This document shows, piece by piece, positions 1 to 6,455 of a stretch of 6,553 nucleotides of DNA (positions are counted from its first letter, which is position 1; each line of letters opens with the position of its first letter). The translations under genes were made by a program, and so were the position numbers. The notes beneath the pieces are model-generated. The model made no database searches. It saw only the letters and a program-made list of their open reading frames with translations, and was not told where the DNA came from. The DNA lies in assembly GCA_029567025.1 (NCBI GenBank), contig JAKQLT010000138.1, positions 1 through 6,553 on the forward strand, in the 5' to 3' direction. Origin of the DNA: Candidatus Omnitrophota bacterium. GTDB taxonomy: Bacteria; Omnitrophota; Gorgyraeia; Zapsychrales; Zapsychraceae.

Positions 1-872
1 TATAAAATCAAATTCATCTTACACAATAGCCCCTTTAACAAACCTTTTAATTCCTTCGCGGCTTGTACTGTGCACGTCTTATTTCTTATCAAAAGATATT
101 CGAAAGTAATTTGGCGGTTTGTCTTTTTCACATAATCCTGACAGGCGCGTATCAACCGATATAACGGATATTTTTGCGCAATAGGCATAAGTTCCCGACG
201 AACGCTATCATTCGAAGCATGAAGCGAAATCGATAGCTCCATCTGCAAACTTTCTTTACTCAATTGTTCAATTTTATCCACAAGCCCGCAGGTCGAAATC
301 GTAATCCGTCGAGCTCCAATATGAAGCCCTTGAGGCGCATTAATAATACGGATACTTTTAAGAAGATTATCATAATTATCTAACGGCTCGCCCACGCCCA
401 TAAAAACAATGTGTGATAAATCCTGTTTGCCTTTTAATAAATTTTTCACATAAAGAATTTGCCCGATAATTTCAGCGCATGTTAAGTTTCTTTTAAATCC
501 ACCTAAACCACTGGCGCAAAACCGGCACCCATGTTTACAGCCCGCTTGCGTCGAAACGCACAAAGTAACACGGTTTTCCGTCGGGATAATAACCGTTTCA
601 ATGGCTTCTTTATCTTTTAACTCAAACAATATTTTCTGCGTCTTATCCACAGAAACTTGCATGCCCAAAACATCCGGACAATCAAAAACAAACTCTTCTT
701 CTAAATGTTTTTTAAGCACTTCAGGGAGATTTCTTATATCTTTAAAATGAAGGACATTATTTTGATAAATCGCTTCGAAAATTTGTGTCGCGCGGAAAGA
801 TTTTTCGCCCATAGAGCTTAAATGACTTGCTAGCTCTTTATAAGATAAATCTAAAATATGGTTTTTTTGCAT
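1..872 (-). CDS. rlmN: Dual-specificity 23S rRNA A2503 / tRNA A37 C2-methyltransferase RlmN (3' end beyond window)
   Basis: Radical-SAM enzyme that methylates C2 of adenosine 2503 in 23S rRNA and, in family members studied, adenosine 37 of some tRNAs; cytoplasmic, supports peptidyl-transferase fidelity. About 290 codons are open to the window edge; the family is usually 340-380 residues, so only the C-terminus, with the methyl-carrying cysteine, is missing. Visible are the N-terminal GEKSFRATQIFEAIY segment (about 22-36), the cluster motif CKHGCRFC with Cys112, Cys116 and Cys119, the preceding TLC Cys105 that matches E. coli Cys118, FMGVGEPLDNYDN (157-169), and ELSISLHAS further on. The ATG at 872 lies 7 bases after the accA stop and has no clear Shine-Dalgarno, so translation is probably coupled to accA. 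No frameshift or missing motif in the visible part. The identification is secure. Confidence 0.96.
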   Translation of the reverse strand, partial: MQKNHILDLSYKELASHLSSMGEKSFRATQIFEAIYQNNVLHFKDIRNLPEVLKKHLEEEFVFDCPDVLGMQVSVDKTQKILFELKDKEAIETVIIPTENRVTLCVSTQAGCKHGCRFCASGLGGFKRNLTCAEIIGQILYVKNLLKGKQDLSHIVFMGVGEPLDNYDNLLKSIRIINAPQGLHIGARRITISTCGLVDKIEQLSKESLQMELSISLHASNDSVRRELMPIAQKYPLYRLIRACQDYVKKTNRQITFEYLLIRNKTCTVQAAKELKGLLKGLLCKMNLIL

Positions 873-879
873 AAGACAT

Positions 880-1848
880 TTAAGACGAACTATTGGCGGC
901 TTTAGCAAAAACTCCTATTTTACGAAACTTCTCATAGCGGGAATCTATCAAATCTTCTTGGGATAAAGATAATAAAGATTGTAAATTTTTAAGAAGAGAT
1001 TTTTTTAAACTTGCCGCGCAAATTTCAGGATCCTTATGCGCGCCGCCTAAAGGTTCAGGAATAATATCATCAACAACGCCAAATTTTATCAAATGTTCTC
1101 CTGTCATTTTTAAAACTTCTGCGGCTTCCGGTGCTTTGACCGCATTACGCCACAAAATAGACGCGCAACCTTCGGGGGAAATAACAGAATAATACGCGTG
1201 TTCTAAAATAAGAACTTTATCCGCAACGCCAATGCCTAAGGCACCGCCGCTTCCGCCTTCGCCGATGACGGTCGCGATAATAGGCGTTTTGACTCTCGAC
1301 ATATTTTTTAAATTTTCCGCAATCGCCTGGGCTTGTCCTCGCTCTTCAGCCCCGAGACCTGGATAAGCGCCCGGCGTATCAATAAAAACGATAACCGGCA
1401 AATGAAATTTCGCGGCCAATTCCATCAAGCGAATCGCCTTACGATAGCCTTCGGGATGTGCGCAACCAAAATTACGCATAATATTTTCTTTCGTATCACG
1501 ACCTTTTTGATGACCGATAACCATAACTTTATGCTGTTCCAATTTCGCAAATCCACCGATAATCGCGGAATCATCAGCAAATAATCTATCGCCGTGCAAC
1601 TCCGTAAAATCTGTTAAGATCATTTTTATATAATCCATTGAATAGGGACGATCCGGATGGCGGGCAATTTGAACGCGTTGCCAAGAAGAGAGATTTCCGT
1701 AAATCTCTTTTCTCATCTGCTCTAACTTTTCATTGAGTTTTTTTATTTCAGGCGTGATAGCTAATTTCTGATCTGCGCCAAGATTTTTTAATTCTTCTAT
1801 TTTCGCTTCGATATCATACAGAGGTTTTTCAAAACTTAAAATATTCAT
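880..1848 (-). CDS. accA: Acetyl-CoA carboxylase carboxyltransferase subunit alpha
   Basis: Alpha subunit of the carboxyltransferase half of acetyl-CoA carboxylase. With AccD it moves the carboxyl group from biotin on AccB to acetyl-CoA, giving malonyl-CoA for fatty-acid synthesis. The 322 residues match the usual length (E. coli 319). Family blocks are intact: the N-terminal helical segment FEKPLYDIEAKIEEL (6-20), ARHPDRPYSMDYI (62-74), LHGDRLFADD (84-93), IGHQKGRDTKENI (111-123), FIDTPGAYPGLGAEERGQ (155-172), the glycine-rich oxyanion region GEGGSGGAL (197-205), SVISPEGCASILW (221-233) and IPEPLGGAHKDP (263-274). accD is not in the window. The ATG at 1848 has a distant AGGAG (1869-1873) and a closer GGGAAG (1861-1866). 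The upstream transpeptidase stop TAG (1872-1874) overlaps that AGGAG, so the two are probably co-translated. rlmN follows after 7 bases. Confidence 0.98.
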   Translation of the reverse strand: MNILSFEKPLYDIEAKIEELKNLGADQKLAITPEIKKLNEKLEQMRKEIYGNLSSWQRVQIARHPDRPYSMDYIKMILTDFTELHGDRLFADDSAIIGGFAKLEQHKVMVIGHQKGRDTKENIMRNFGCAHPEGYRKAIRLMELAAKFHLPVIVFIDTPGAYPGLGAEERGQAQAIAENLKNMSRVKTPIIATVIGEGGSGGALGIGVADKVLILEHAYYSVISPEGCASILWRNAVKAPEAAEVLKMTGEHLIKFGVVDDIIPEPLGGAHKDPEICAASLKKSLLKNLQSLLSLSQEDLIDSRYEKFRKIGVFAKAANSSS

Positions 1849-1871
1849 AATCTATCAGTTCTTCCCTTCTC

Positions 1872-2678
1872 CTAATCAACGATTTTTACTTTTGTCCCAA
1901 TAGGAACAATCGTATATAACTCTTCCACTTGCTCATTAACCATACGAACACAACCCGCCGTCACTTGCTGGCCGATCGTTTCTGGCTCAACCGTTCCATG
2001 AATCCCGTATCCTTGAAGATCAAAGCCCAGCCAACGCGTTCCCAAAACATTTTGCGGACTTTCCGGCGGAACCACAATACCTTTATTAAACCATACCGGA
2101 TTAATCAACTTTGTCGTTATCGTAAATTCACCGACAGGCGTGCTATTATTCGCGCCGGTTGAAACCGTATAAATTTTTAAAACTTCATCGCCGTCTTTAA
2201 GCATCAAAATATTCTGTGATTTATCGACAAATATATTTAAATTTCCCGTCCAGATAGACAATTTTTGTCCCGGACGAATCACATTGCCTTTAATATTATT
2301 TCTGATCTGAATCAGATCAATGGTTGTATTATATTTTTTCGCGATTTTGCCTAAAGTATCCCCTGGCTGAACTTCATGAATAACCGCACTCGCAGACGCG
2401 ACATTTGAAAAAATAATCTGCGTATTAATATCATTTAGATTCTTTTGTACCGCCGCCATATTCTCATAATCCGCATGCTCAAGAAGAATTTTCTGAAAAG
2501 ACTGTTTCGCTTCAACGAGATCCCCATTTTTAACCATCTGAACAGCTTGATTGAAAATCTGTTGCGCTTCTTTCGACGGCGAAGAATGAACAACCGGAAT
2601 ATGAGATTTCTTAAAAAAACTAATAAAAATAAATATCGCAACAATAACCCCTATAATAATCAAACTATTTTTTTTCAC
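1872..2678 (-). CDS. Membrane-anchored LysM L,D-transpeptidase (YkuD family)
   Basis: Predicted envelope enzyme that makes 3-3 peptidoglycan cross-links or attaches partners to meso-diaminopimelate. I start it at GTG 2678, because a perfect AAGGAGG (2686-2692) lies 7 bases upstream; the frame is open for 22 more codons to an ATG at 2744, but that would overlap the preceding gene. The 268-residue product has a membrane or signal anchor (about 5-22), a TPR-like helical pair (about 36-90, with VKNGDLVEAKQSFQKIL), a LysM domain (about 101-143, HEVQPGDTLGKIAKKYN) that should bind glycan, and a YkuD domain (about 147-267). Catalytic residues are His227 in GIHGT and Cys243 in TAGCVRM, with Arg245. 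The common Ser two residues before GC is Thr240 here. The substrate and exact reaction (cross-linking, lipoprotein attachment or carboxypeptidase) cannot be told from sequence. Confidence 0.93.
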   Translation of the reverse strand: MKKNSLIIIGVIVAIFIFISFFKKSHIPVVHSSPSKEAQQIFNQAVQMVKNGDLVEAKQSFQKILLEHADYENMAAVQKNLNDINTQIIFSNVASASAVIHEVQPGDTLGKIAKKYNTTIDLIQIRNNIKGNVIRPGQKLSIWTGNLNIFVDKSQNILMLKDGDEVLKIYTVSTGANNSTPVGEFTITTKLINPVWFNKGIVVPPESPQNVLGTRWLGFDLQGYGIHGTVEPETIGQQVTAGCVRMVNEQVEELYTIVPIGTKVKIVD

Positions 2679-2685
2679 GCAAAAT

Positions 2686-2692
2686 CCTCCTT
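2686..2692 (-). promoter_or_regulatory. Ribosome-binding site of the L,D-transpeptidase
   Basis: AAGGAGG on the minus strand, 7 bases before GTG 2678. It is the strongest Shine-Dalgarno of the left operon. It decides the GTG start over the upstream in-frame ATG at 2744, which would overlap the 3' end of the previous gene. Confidence 0.85.
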
Positions 2693-2709
2693 GTAAGATT
2701 TTTGTCTTA

Positions 2710-3156
2710 TTACCACGCTTGATAAAAAAGATAAGATAATGCAATGCCTAACAAAGAACCGATAAGCACCTGTAACGGCGAATGTCCTAAAAGTTCGATT
2801 AATTTTTTGCCTTCGACTTTTCCTTTCCAATACATATCATCAATAATTTGATTAAGAATCCTCGCCTGTTCTCCGGCGGAACGACGAACGCCTTGCGCGT
2901 CAAACATGGTTACAAGAGCAAACACCGCGGCTAACGCAAAATAAATCGAATGAAATCCGGTTTCAAGACCGCACGTCATAGCTAATGCGGACGCGCCTGC
3001 CGCATGGCTCGATGGCATACCGCCGGTTCCAATCAGCCATTTAAAATTAAACTTTTTTTCGCGGACCACATAAATAGAAACTTTTATACTTTGCGTGATA
3101 GCCCACACTAAAAGCGTAATCATTAAAATTTTATTATCAAAAATACTATTATTCAT
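2710..3156 (-). CDS. Divergent PAP2 family membrane protein (YuiD / DUF212, PF02681)
   Basis: Small membrane protein of the divergent PAP2 (acid phosphatase/haloperoxidase-related) family. The 148 residues match the usual family length of about 150. Family blocks are GGMPSSHAA (45-53), DAQGVRRSAGEQA (86-98) and LGHSPLQVLIGSLLGI (123-138). The PSSH and GHxPLQV blocks resemble the phosphate-binding PSGH and HxxxD motifs of PAP2 phosphatases, but no substrate has been firmly set for this family to my knowledge. Hydrophobic segments lie at about 9-28, 52-64, 70-86 and 128-146. ATG 3156 has AAGGAT (3167-3172) 10 bases upstream. It is the first gene of the minus-strand run; the L,D-transpeptidase starts 31 bases after its stop. 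A role in lipid-phosphate or undecaprenyl-phosphate handling is an inference from fold and neighbour only. Confidence 0.9.
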   Translation of the reverse strand: MNNSIFDNKILMITLLVWAITQSIKVSIYVVREKKFNFKWLIGTGGMPSSHAAGASALAMTCGLETGFHSIYFALAAVFALVTMFDAQGVRRSAGEQARILNQIIDDMYWKGKVEGKKLIELLGHSPLQVLIGSLLGIALSYLFYQAW

Positions 3157-3217
3157 ATTTTAGAATATCCTTAATTTTTTTGCGTGTTGACGCCTGCTAA
3201 ATTTTATGTTAGGTTAC

Positions 3218-3246
3218 ATTATAATATTAGACCTTGAAAAAGCAAG
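3218..3246 (-). promoter_or_regulatory. Candidate promoter of the minus-strand operon
   Basis: A consensus TATAAT reads on the minus strand at 3223-3218. A weak -35, TTGCTT (3245-3240), lies 16 bases upstream. It would start transcripts near 3211 and give a leader of about 55 bases before ATG 3156. The -35 is poor and lies inside the 3229-3250 inverted repeat, so a regulator binding there could block it. TATAAT also reads on the plus strand at 3220-3225, but I see no fitting plus-strand -35 at 16-18 bases. Confidence 0.4.
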
Positions 3247-3250
3247 GTCT
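3229..3250. repeat. Perfect 8-bp inverted repeat (hairpin or operator) between divergent genes
   Basis: AGACCTTG (3229-3236) and CAAGGTCT (3243-3250) pair perfectly around a 6-base loop. On the plus strand four T residues (3250-3253) follow, so it could act as a weak intrinsic terminator or attenuator in the comM leader. It covers the predicted -35 of the minus-strand operon, so it could instead be a protein-binding palindrome. The sequence alone does not decide. Confidence 0.55.
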
Positions 3251-3312
3251 TTTCAGAATTGAAATCCCCACTCGATTTTCCCAAAACTCATATTTCTCCC
3301 CTAAAATCTATT

Positions 3313-4848
3313 ATGCTTGCCAAAACGTATAGCTATGGAATTTGTGGCCTGGATGGTTATTTGGTCACCATTGAAGTTGATGTTTCTCAAGGCCTGCCTC
3401 AAACCATTATTGTCGGATTACCGGACAATGCCATTAAAGAAAGTAAAGAACGTCTGCGCGCGGCGGTCAAAAATAGCGGTTTTGATTTCCCTGCCAAACG
3501 AGTTATTATCAACCTCTCACCTGCGGATATCAAAAAAGAAGGCCCCTCTTTTGATCTGGCCATTTCTCTGGCTTATTTAGCCGCTTCTGGGCAAATAAGC
3601 GCAAAAAACTTGGAAAAATATGTTATTTTGGGAGAAATATCATTAGAAGGCAATATAAAACCAATAAATGGCGCACTTACAGCTATTTTATCAGCACAAG
3701 ACAGTAATTTTGATAAAATCTTAATTCCCTATGAAAACGCTAAAGAATGTTCTATAGGGAGCAAGAAACCCATATTTCCTGTTAGAAACATAAGTGAAGT
3801 GGTTCATTTTATCAATAATCCAGACATTATAGAGCCATATAAAACAGAAGAAATTAGCGAAAAAATCTTTGAAACAGGCGCTTATGATGTTGATTTTAAT
3901 GAAGTTAAAGGCCAGACTCATATTAAACGCGGGCTTGAAATTGCTGCAGCTGGAAATCACAATGCACTTATGATTGGACCTCCAGGAAGCGGAAAAAGCA
4001 TGCTCGCTAAACGCCTGCCAACCATTTTACCTGATATGAATTTTGAAGAAATCCTTGAAACAACCAAAATCCATTCAACAATGGGATTATTGAAACAAAA
4101 CCAAAGCGTGATGAACATAAGGCCGTTTCGTTCGCCTCATCATACAACTTCAAGCATCGCGATTGCTGGCGGCGGCTCGTATCCCAAACCCGGCGAAGTC
4201 ACTTTAAGCCATAACGGCGTATTGTTTTTAGATGAACTGCCGGAATTTAACCGAAATGTCTTAGAATCTTTACGTCAACCTTTAGAAGATCATTATGTCA
4301 CCATCGCACGCGCGAATAGAACTTTACAATTTCCCTGTAAATTTTTACTCATCGCGGCAATGAACCCTTGCCCGTGCGGATGGTTTATGACGCCAAAGAA
4401 AACTTGCACTTGTTCGCCTAAACAAATCCAACAATATTTATCCAAAATATCCGGCCCACTTTTAGACCGCATTGACCTTCATTTAGAAGTTCCGTCGGCT
4501 TCTCATCACGCGCTTTTATCGACAACGCCAAGCGAAAGCTCAAAAGATATCAAAAAAAGAACAACGATGGCACGGGAAATCCAAAGAATGCGTTTTAAAA
4601 ATACACCCATCAATTGCAACGCTTATATGAACCACAGGCAGGTGAAAGAATTCTGTCCATTATCCGATGAGAGTAAACAATTATTACGCTCGGCGATTGA
4701 GGAATTGGGATTATCCGCGCGGGCGTATAACCGGATCATCAAAGTCGCACGAACAATTGCAGATTTAGAGAAAGAAAAAGATATTTTGCCCGAGCACGTA
4801 GCCGAAGCGATTCAATACCGAAGTTTAGACAGGAATTGGTTGGGATAA
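3313..4848 (+). CDS. comM: ComM/YifB family AAA+ helicase (Mg-chelatase-like)
   Basis: Cytoplasmic AAA+ ATPase. In naturally competent bacteria ComM is a hexameric helicase that widens the recombination intermediate during integration of incoming DNA. It occurs widely in non-competent species too, so competence is not implied. I start at ATG 3313, because the product (511 residues; E. coli YifB about 506) then begins MLAKTYSYGICGLDGYLV, as is usual for the family; a TTG at 3259 would add 18 residues. The N-terminal Lon-like (ChlI) domain is at about 18-140. Then come Walker A GPPGSGKS (222-229), RSPHHTTS (273-280), Walker B VLFLDELPEF (303-312), sensor NPCPCG (351-356) with a possible zinc site at Cys353, Cys355, Cys365 and Cys367, GPLLDRIDLH (381-390, likely arginine finger Arg386) and the C-terminal SARAYNRIIKVARTIADL (468-485). 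It is divergent from the minus-strand operon. Codons 90-180 are richer in ATA. Confidence 0.95.
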   Translation: MLAKTYSYGICGLDGYLVTIEVDVSQGLPQTIIVGLPDNAIKESKERLRAAVKNSGFDFPAKRVIINLSPADIKKEGPSFDLAISLAYLAASGQISAKNLEKYVILGEISLEGNIKPINGALTAILSAQDSNFDKILIPYENAKECSIGSKKPIFPVRNISEVVHFINNPDIIEPYKTEEISEKIFETGAYDVDFNEVKGQTHIKRGLEIAAAGNHNALMIGPPGSGKSMLAKRLPTILPDMNFEEILETTKIHSTMGLLKQNQSVMNIRPFRSPHHTTSSIAIAGGGSYPKPGEVTLSHNGVLFLDELPEFNRNVLESLRQPLEDHYVTIARANRTLQFPCKFLLIAAMNPCPCGWFMTPKKTCTCSPKQIQQYLSKISGPLLDRIDLHLEVPSASHHALLSTTPSESSKDIKKRTTMAREIQRMRFKNTPINCNAYMNHRQVKEFCPLSDESKQLLRSAIEELGLSARAYNRIIKVARTIADLEKEKDILPEHVAEAIQYRSLDRNWLG

Positions 4849-4857
4849 AAAGACACT

Positions 4858-4885
4858 AATACCACATCAGAGGTGGGATTTTTTT
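4858..4885 (+). terminator. Intrinsic terminator after comM
   Basis: CCAC (4862-4865) pairs with GTGG (4873-4876) around a 7-base loop. After one A-G mismatch three A-T pairs extend it outward, and seven T residues (4879-4885) follow. The core stem is short, so efficiency may be moderate. It lies 10 bases after the comM stop and just beyond the stop of the convergent minus-strand gene. In the minus direction the nearest T-run is about 10 bases past the stem, so termination there is less convincing. Confidence 0.65.
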
Positions 4886-4887
4886 GC

Positions 4888-5295
4888 TTATTTCTTAAAA
4901 ATCGCTATTAAAATAGCAACAATCCATCCCATCCAAATTAAAAAATCATTCCACCGTCTATCAGCAATTTTTTTAATCTCTATAGGATCAATGGCATAAT
5001 CTTTAAAATTATATAAAATTGCCAAAAAACCAGGACATCTATGATATTGACGAATTTCTTCATAAGTTAAATCGGATGAAGAACTTCCCATTGACCATTT
5101 ACAGCGTCCTTTGTTAATTAAAAGTGATTCTCTCATACCCCTATAAGATCCCGCTTCAGTATTAAGATAAGCGCAATGCCTGCACTGCGAGAATCCAATC
5201 TTAAACATAACCCATCTAAAAAATCTTCCTCTACGACTCATTTCCCATCGCTGCTCTTTTCCTAATTTAACGATCTTATCATCTGACTTATTCAT
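4888..5295 (-). CDS. Unrecognised small protein with four cysteines and a C-terminal membrane segment
   Basis: I do not recognise a family. From the chosen ATG the product is 135 residues. The first 30 are strongly basic (KEQRWEMSRRGRFFRW). Cysteines fall at 38, 41, 65 and 87, as CRHC, GRCKW and YHRCPGF. This CxxC-x23-C-x21-C spacing could bind zinc or a cluster. A single hydrophobic segment (about 118-133) ends in two lysines, so the protein looks tail-anchored with its body in the cytoplasm. ATG 5295 is preferred, because AGGA (5301-5304) lies 5 bases upstream; an ATG at 5301 would add two residues but has that AGGA directly against it. It follows the 308-residue gene by 16 bases, so the two are almost certainly co-transcribed. 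The function is unknown. Confidence 0.8.
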   Translation of the reverse strand: MNKSDDKIVKLGKEQRWEMSRRGRFFRWVMFKIGFSQCRHCAYLNTEAGSYRGMRESLLINKGRCKWSMGSSSSDLTYEEIRQYHRCPGFLAILYNFKDYAIDPIEIKKIADRRWNDFLIWMGWIVAILIAIFKK

Positions 5296-5311
5296 ATTCA
5301 TCCTATCTCAA

Positions 5312-6238
5312 TTAACAATCTGAAAATGAATCTTCATAATCATGCGCATGAAATAACTTGAGATTCAACGATACTTCCATATATTTCGTGCTAAAGGTAT
5401 GCCACCACATCTCGTCGTTTGATAAAACAAACCCTGCTTTCTTTGGGTGTTTTTGAAATTCTTTACTTATCCGACAACCAGACCATTCATATCTTGCATC
5501 TATAAAATTACGAGTTAAATATTTCACCTTATGTTCATCTAATTCTTTCTTTAACTCTTTTGGGAACTCAAGAATACCAACCATCGCCGTTCCCCAAACA
5601 GAAGCCAATCGTTTAAGATGATAAACAATGCTTGATGTAGGAATTCTTGACAAGAAATCTCCATCTTCAATATTAGAAAAATATCCTATATTTTCATCTC
5701 TCGTCAATTTTCCTATGTAATAAGGCGTTATCTCAAGCTCTTTTAACGAAATTTCTTTAGGAATCCCATATTTTTTCTCTATCTCCTTGATATCATTATA
5801 ATAGCCTAAAACCCATCCGCTTTCCTTAATTTCCTGAACAAAGCATTTATCATGATTCGAATAGATTTGCTTCAGTCCTGTTGATTCATCAACAAATGCT
5901 GTATATTGAAAAATCTTACCAAGCAATGCATTATCTTTATCGCCTACCAACTCTCTGTCATTCATTATCTTTTCCCAAAATATTTCCGGATATTCACAAT
6001 CTTTTGGGACATAGGGAACAAGCTCTTCCCACTTGGGTGTAATACGAATCATTAATTTATATCGAAACTTGTTTTCTCGAAGGAAGCGAGGACAATTAAG
6101 CGAAACATTAATCATTATTGCTACACAAATAAAAATAAGGACAGATCCCCAAAACGCTATCCCATTTTGAATAAAAATAATTCCAAAAATAAATCCAAGA
6201 CTTACTGCAAATATAAAAAGTTCTTTTTTAGTGAACAT
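5312..6238 (-). CDS. Unrecognised membrane protein with N-terminal double membrane segment
   Basis: 308 residues, no family recognised. Two membrane segments (about 7-23 and 28-47) form a hairpin with a very short loop. The lysines before the first and the basic stretch RFLRENKFRYK (51-61) after the second place both ends inside by the positive-inside rule, leaving a soluble cytoplasmic domain of about 250 residues. That domain has scattered aromatic and charged residues, an SGCRISKEF stretch (253-261), SNDEMWWHTFSTKYMEVS (273-290) and a C-terminal cysteine. No nucleotide-binding or protease motif is visible. ATG 6238 has a strong AGGAGG (6243-6248) 4 bases upstream, and the stop of the upstream broken gene overlaps that site, suggesting original translational coupling. 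The gene looks more AT-rich than the housekeeping genes, in keeping with an accessory origin. With the IS upstream, its original promoter may be lost. Confidence 0.82.
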   Translation of the reverse strand: MFTKKELFIFAVSLGFIFGIIFIQNGIAFWGSVLIFICVAIMINVSLNCPRFLRENKFRYKLMIRITPKWEELVPYVPKDCEYPEIFWEKIMNDRELVGDKDNALLGKIFQYTAFVDESTGLKQIYSNHDKCFVQEIKESGWVLGYYNDIKEIEKKYGIPKEISLKELEITPYYIGKLTRDENIGYFSNIEDGDFLSRIPTSSIVYHLKRLASVWGTAMVGILEFPKELKKELDEHKVKYLTRNFIDARYEWSGCRISKEFQKHPKKAGFVLSNDEMWWHTFSTKYMEVSLNLKLFHAHDYEDSFSDC

Positions 6239-6242
6239 TTTT

Positions 6243-6248
6243 CCTCCT
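6243..6248 (-). promoter_or_regulatory. Ribosome-binding site of the 308-residue membrane protein gene
   Basis: AGGAGG on the minus strand, 4 bases before ATG 6238. The TAG stop of the broken upstream frame (6249-6247) overlaps its first bases, an arrangement typical of coupled genes in one operon. Confidence 0.75.
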
Positions 6249-6319
6249 ATTCTTTTTCAATTTCCTGAAATAACTCGCTTAACTTCATTCCATGCATTTT
6301 AATTTCATACCACATCTGA
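6247..6319 (-). pseudogene. 3' remnant of a gene cut by the insertion sequence
   Basis: The minus-strand frame ending at TAG 6249-6247 encodes about 23 residues, including MWYEIKMHGMKLSEL and ending in QEIEKE. The composition is protein-like: amphipathic and charged. Its stop overlaps the Shine-Dalgarno of the next gene, as in real operons. Going upstream, the frame passes the presumed IS end at 6320 and meets an in-frame TAG at 6342-6340 inside the element, so the rest of the gene is not contiguous. I infer that the IS separated the 5' part, which would lie right of the window. Alternatively it is a very short intact peptide starting at ATG 6315, without a visible ribosome-binding site. The family is unknown. 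Confidence 0.55.
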
Positions 6320-6426
6320 TGTAGTACAGGGACTTTTACCTATCAAAAAACGGGCTTTTGGATGTGGCGCTTAAGGGAATGCCGAAAATCACTTTGACAT
6401 CGCTATCAAAAATATACTGCTCCCCA

Positions 6427-6455
6427 TTAACAGAATCAGGGTTTTAAGGTAGAAT
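6427..6455 (+). promoter_or_regulatory. Transposase promoter
   Basis: TTAACA (6427-6432, 5 of 6 to TTGACA) and TAGAAT (6450-6455, 5 of 6 to TATAAT) are separated by exactly 17 bases. Transcription should start near 6461-6463, about 23 bases before the transposase ATG. The -10 overlaps the left arm of the hairpin at 6452-6483. Confidence 0.7.

Noticed and set aside
1333..1584. Plus-strand open frame of 83 codons inside accA
   Set aside because: Antisense shadow of a fully conserved accA; no ribosome-binding site and no family resemblance.
2435..2696. Short, very basic open frames on both strands within the transpeptidase gene
   Set aside because: Arg/Lys/Ile/Phe-rich composition is what out-of-frame reading of AT-rich DNA gives; the overlapping YkuD gene explains the region.
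3187..3225. TTGACG (3187-3192) with TATAAT (3220-3225) as a comM promoter
   Set aside because: The 27-base spacer is far too long for a sigma-70-type promoter; no alternative -10 or -35 fits well.
6307..6316. ATACCACATC also found at 4859-4868, possibly a repeat flanking the unknown operon
   Set aside because: Only ten bases match and both copies are explained locally (terminator stem and coding remnant); chance is enough.
6312..6322. ACATC-T-GATGT palindrome across the presumed IS junction
   Set aside because: Short, with no sign that the palindrome is more than coincidence of target and IS end.
6394..6418. TTGACA (6394-6399) with TATACT (6413-6418) as transposase promoter
   Set aside because: A 13-base spacer is too short; the TTAACA-N17-TAGAAT pair closer to the gene is better.
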